A stretch of DNA of 5,822 bases from an uncultured Treponema sp. (GTDB lineage: Bacteria; Spirochaetota; Spirochaetia; Treponematales; Treponemataceae): assembly GCA_946611835.1 (NCBI GenBank), contig CAMOEE010000162.1:1-5822 (forward strand), read 5' to 3'. The position numbers and the translations under genes were made by a program. Under the pieces are notes generated by a model that saw nothing but the letters and a program-made list of their open reading frames with translations, had not been told where the DNA came from and did no database searches. Of the stretch, positions 3,223 to 5,822 are shown in pieces; the stretch's first letter is position 1; every line of letters begins with the position of its first letter.

Positions 3223-5822
3223 ACTTTCCAATCTTCCGATTTTTCCATATCTCGACAAAATCTGCGAAAATCTCAAGTCTTCTGAGTCACGCTTTCTCGT
3301 GTTGACTGCCGAAACTGCTGCAGGAAAATCCACGGCTGTTCCTCTTGCCTTATTGGAAGGTTTTGACGGAAAGATTCTCATGCTGGAGCCCCGCCGGCTT
3401 GCTGCAAGTGCGATTGCGGACAGGCTTTCGGATTTGCTGGGTGAGGAAACTGGCGGAACTGTTGGCTACAGGCTTCATCTTGATTCAAAAGTTTCTGCTT
3501 CGACCAGGCTCGAAGTGATTACTGAGGCGATTTTGACCCGCCGTTTGCAGGCTGACCCTCTCCTGGAAGATGTGAATGTGATTGTCCTGGACGAGTTCCA
3601 TGAGCGTTCCATTCATTCTGACCTTGCTCTTGCCTTCTTAAAGGAGACCATGCTTCTTCGGGATGATTTGTTCGTAATCGTTATGAGTGCGACTATAGAC
3701 TATCGCTTGATAGCTGAATATTTGGGGAGTAAAGAAAATCCCGCCCCAGTTATGCAGATTCCGGGAAGACAATTCCCTGTTGAAGTTGAATATAAGCCGA
3801 ATCTGAGCGTTGCAAGTGCAATTTTTGAGGAATTAAAAAAAGATGCCTTATATGGACGCACTGGATTAAAAACTAACGATAGTTATACAAATTCTTCTAA
3901 ACAAAAGCAGCATCTTATTGAAAGGCATAATTCCCCCGATTCTGAAAAAAATTATCGTTCAGACACAATTCTAGCCTTTCTTCCAGGCATTTATGAAATC
4001 AGGAAGATAAAATCCGAGCTTAAAGACTACCTTTCGGAAGCTGATATTGACTGTGAGATTCTTATTCTTCACAGTTCGATCCCTTTAAGTGAGCAGCGGA
4101 AAGTTCTTCGCCCTTGTTCATCGGATTCTCCCCGCCGTGTGATTCTTTCTTCGGCAATTGCGGAAACTTCGCTCACGGTTCCCGGTGTTACGATTGTCGT
4201 GGATTCAGGCCTTTGCCGTGTTAACAAAATGAATGTTGCACTGGGAATGGAGCATCTTGTGACTGAGAACGAAAGCCTTTTCAGTGCTGAGCAGCGTGCA
4301 GGTCGTGCCGGTCGAGTCAGTGCAGGAAGATGTGTCCGTTTGTGGGGCCAGCATGATGTGCGCCTGGAGCAGAATCAGCCGGAAATTCTTCGTGCTGATT
4401 TGACGGGTCTAGTGCTTGAATGTGCCCAGTGGGGAGCTGGTGAAATAGAAAAACTTGACTGGCTGACAGTGCCAGGTGAGTCAGCCTGGAACGCTGCAAA
4501 GTTTTTGCTGGAAAATCTGGATTGCTTAGAATCGCAGGAAGACTCAAACGGAAAAAAATCAACAAAAATCACTGAAAAAGGAAAGGCCGTTCTGAAGCTT
4601 GGCCTGCATCCCCGGCTTGCCTGCGTGGCTCTTGCCGGCGGAGCGGAGTCAGTTCTTCCATTTTCTGAATATGCGGAGGCAGCCCCTGAGCGACAGAAAA
4701 TTTTTGTAGATGACTTGAAGAGGCGGTTAAAGGATTGTCGGGGCAAAGCAATGGCGACAACGACAGCCCTTGAAGGTCATACTGACGAAGATGCCCCACA
4801 TGGATGTGGGGTAAACTTAGGGAGAGAAAGTTCTGTTTGCCGAGAGGTGAACAGAACTTTCTCGTACGAATCAAAAAATCCACGGAAGGATTTTTTGTTC
4901 GAAGGATTTCCGGATCGTCTTGCCCGTCTTTCCCCTGAAACGGCGCCGAACTCTGACCGGGCTGAATATCAGTTTCCCAGCGGACGAAAGGCCTGGCTTA
5001 GCCGGGAGCTTCTTTCACGGGCGAATCTTTCTTCCTTTCCGGCATGGCTTGTCGCACCAGAAGTTGACGCTGGTGAGAGAACTGGAAAAATCTATTCATT
5101 TGAGGCGATAAGTGACGGGCAGGCAGAAGTCTTTTTGAAAAAGCACGCAAAAAGTCAAATCAAAACGGAATTTGTTGGACAAACGAATGGAAGCGATTTT
5201 AAGAATCTTTCCGTTCAGAAAAAGGAAATTCTCTCTTATGGCGCCATTGTCCTCAAAGAAAAGAAAATGCCTGCTGAAAGTGAGGATTTTGCGTTGGCAC
5301 TTTGTGACCTTGTGAAAAAAAAAGGCTTAAAATCCCTACCGCTCGATAGTAAAATTGAGAATTTTTTGCTCAGGGTGGAGTTTTATATCAAAAATCAGCC
5401 TCAAAATGGTCAGACAGGGCTTGTTTCAGCATCAGAATTACAGAAAAAGTTTGATTTTCTGGCTCAAAATGCGCAGGAATGGCTACGACCGTTCGTTAAG
5501 TCACAAAAAATCAACGCTCAGGATATTTATGACGCTCTTTACTGGTATCTTGAAGGAAGTGAGATTGATTCAAAAGTTCCCCTTCAAATCAATCTGGCTA
5601 ACGGACGGAAGCGAAAAATTGTCTATGAAAAAAAAGCGGACGGAAGCATACAGCCTACGCTGGAAATCATAATTCAGCAGATTTTCGGTTGCTTTGAAAC
5701 TCCAAGGATTCTTGGCATTCCCGTCCTTTTAAAACTTCTTTCACCAGCGAGCCGGCCTCTCCAAATCACAAATGACCTTGCAAATTTCTGGAATGGTGCG
5801 TGGATTGAAATCTGCAAGGAAA
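3212..5822 (+). CDS. hrpB: ATP-dependent RNA helicase HrpB (3' end beyond window)
   Basis: 870 codons are open to the window edge. Helicase motifs occur in order: motif I AETAAGKST (33-41), Ia EPRRLAA (59-65), DEFH (127-130), SAT (159-161), motif V SAIAETSLTVPGV (314-325) and motif VI QRAGRAGR (361-368). VGYRLHLDS and LEVITEAILTRRLQADPLLEDV are typical of HrpB within the DEAH/RHA group. The C-terminal part (about 725 onward, ending LLSPASRPLQITNDLANFWNGAW) is the HrpB-specific domain, so only a few dozen residues should be missing. HrpB is a cytosolic NTPase/helicase whose RNA target is poorly known. Usual length is about 800-850; the excess comes from linkers at about 211-250, 521-563 and near 656, each holding repeat DNA. 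Motif I has Ala where Gly is usual before AGKST. The start has only a weak GGGA upstream and overlaps the previous gene, so coupling is likely. Confidence 0.95.
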   Translation, partial: MNTELSNLPIFPYLDKICENLKSSESRFLVLTAETAAGKSTAVPLALLEGFDGKILMLEPRRLAASAIADRLSDLLGEETGGTVGYRLHLDSKVSASTRLEVITEAILTRRLQADPLLEDVNVIVLDEFHERSIHSDLALAFLKETMLLRDDLFVIVMSATIDYRLIAEYLGSKENPAPVMQIPGRQFPVEVEYKPNLSVASAIFEELKKDALYGRTGLKTNDSYTNSSKQKQHLIERHNSPDSEKNYRSDTILAFLPGIYEIRKIKSELKDYLSEADIDCEILILHSSIPLSEQRKVLRPCSSDSPRRVILSSAIAETSLTVPGVTIVVDSGLCRVNKMNVALGMEHLVTENESLFSAEQRAGRAGRVSAGRCVRLWGQHDVRLEQNQPEILRADLTGLVLECAQWGAGEIEKLDWLTVPGESAWNAAKFLLENLDCLESQEDSNGKKSTKITEKGKAVLKLGLHPRLACVALAGGAESVLPFSEYAEAAPERQKIFVDDLKRRLKDCRGKAMATTTALEGHTDEDAPHGCGVNLGRESSVCREVNRTFSYESKNPRKDFLFEGFPDRLARLSPETAPNSDRAEYQFPSGRKAWLSRELLSRANLSSFPAWLVAPEVDAGERTGKIYSFEAISDGQAEVFLKKHAKSQIKTEFVGQTNGSDFKNLSVQKKEILSYGAIVLKEKKMPAESEDFALALCDLVKKKGLKSLPLDSKIENFLLRVEFYIKNQPQNGQTGLVSASELQKKFDFLAQNAQEWLRPFVKSQKINAQDIYDALYWYLEGSEIDSKVPLQINLANGRKRKIVYEKKADGSIQPTLEIIIQQIFGCFETPRILGIPVLLKLLSPASRPLQITNDLANFWNGAWIEICKE
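3870..3886 (+). repeat. Dispersed AAACTAACG repeat, first copy in hrpB
   Basis: AAACTAACGATAGTTAT is identical over 17 bases to 1421-1437. In frame it encodes KTNDSY, in the same codon phase as the lipoprotein copy. It lies in an extra polar stretch (about residues 211-250) between the conserved core strand ending near 208 and the DTILAFLPG motif. Confidence 0.7.
4792..4813. repeat. Hairpin 1 of a three-hairpin block in hrpB
   Basis: CCCCACATGGATGTGGGG (4794-4811) is an 8-bp perfect inverted repeat around GG, extended outward by a G-T wobble and a T-A pair. It is read in frame in hrpB (PHGCG). It is the first of three inverted repeats lying almost end to end. Confidence 0.75.
4824..4863. repeat. 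Hairpin 2 of the three-hairpin block, 14-bp perfect arms
   Basis: GAGAAAGTTCTGTT (4824-4837) and AACAGAACTTTCTC (4850-4863) pair perfectly over 14 bp around a 12-base loop. It is not a terminator: no T run follows and it sits mid-gene. Translated it gives RESSVCREVNRTFS, a sequence with no counterpart in the usual helicase. Confidence 0.85.
4867..4901. repeat. Hairpin 3 of the three-hairpin block
   Basis: CAAAAAATCC (4872-4881) and GGATTTTTTG (4888-4897) pair perfectly over 10 bp around a 6-base loop. Beyond a single bulged T (4871), CGAA (4867-4870) and TTCG (4898-4901) add four more pairs. It is still in frame in hrpB, after which conserved sequence resumes with FPDRLARL. Confidence 0.8.
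5177..5203 (+). repeat. Dispersed repeat, diverged long-form copy in hrpB
   Basis: GGACAAACGAAT followed by GGAAGCGATTTTAAG. The front half matches GGACAAACTAAC with two changes; the back half matches the intergenic copy at 2083-2102 with one T fewer. In frame it encodes GQTNGSDFK, keeping the QTN phase of the other copies, in a variable linker before the conserved YGAIVLKEKKMP segment. Confidence 0.55.

Noticed and set aside
4375..4883. Overlapping minus-strand open frames opposite hrpB
   Set aside because: They are antisense to conserved helicase sequence. The part over the hairpins is open on both strands only because inverted repeats read alike.
4824..4897. Intrinsic terminator or attenuator within hrpB
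   Set aside because: Conserved HrpB sequence continues in frame for over 300 codons afterwards; hairpin 2 lacks a T run and hairpin 3 is AT-rich with its T run inside the stem.
5593..5620. GGCTAACGGACGGAAGCG in hrpB as another repeat copy
   Set aside because: It encodes LANGRKRKIVYE, which fits the conserved HrpB C-terminal domain, so the partial similarity is probably chance.
1..5822. CRISPR array, tRNA, rRNA or insertion-sequence transposase
   Set aside because: No regularly spaced repeats, no cloverleaf-like sequence and no transposase motif were seen on either strand.

Overview
The window looks like a piece of a spirochaete chromosome, most likely a host-associated Treponema. This rests on the moderately AT-rich DNA, the relaxed spirochaete-style lipoprotein signal, weak or absent ribosome binding sites at several starts, and the gene content. 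No marker gene is present, so the assignment is an inference.

Layout. Positions 1-128 hold the last codons of adenylosuccinate synthetase (purA), closed by a strong intrinsic terminator (148-177). Facing it on the minus strand is a type II toxin-antitoxin pair: a Phd/YefM-like antitoxin (950-618) and a PIN-domain VapC-like toxin (621-187). The two genes overlap by four bases. Their promoter carries two GTAGCTA operator-like sites exactly 20 bp apart. Divergent from the pair lies a gene for a probable SH3-like lipoprotein (1117-2058). A sigma70-type promoter at 2116-2144 precedes three + strand genes that each overlap the next by 11 bases: a HepS1/Gx-family membrane protein (2151-2792), a small EcfT-like membrane protein (2782-3222) and the DEAH-box helicase HrpB (3212 to beyond the window end). 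The first two probably form parts of an ECF-type membrane module. HrpB is probably co-transcribed with them, but a shared function is not evident.

The most unusual content is repetitive DNA inside reading frames. (1) The word AAACTAACG occurs four times, always on the coding strand, in four consecutive + strand genes. Three of these copies share one codon phase, as does a diverged fifth copy in hrpB, and they encode a short [Q/K]TN peptide in variable linkers. An intergenic relative at 2066-2102 suggests a longer form ending in GGAAGCGATTTTTAAG. (2) In the middle of hrpB, three consecutive near-perfect hairpins (4792-4901) sit in frame and form an extra stretch of about 43 residues that the helicase fold does not need. 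Both look like small palindromic elements that insert into genes without breaking them, comparable in behaviour to the Rickettsia palindromic elements. Whether they are known in this lineage cannot be decided from the window alone.
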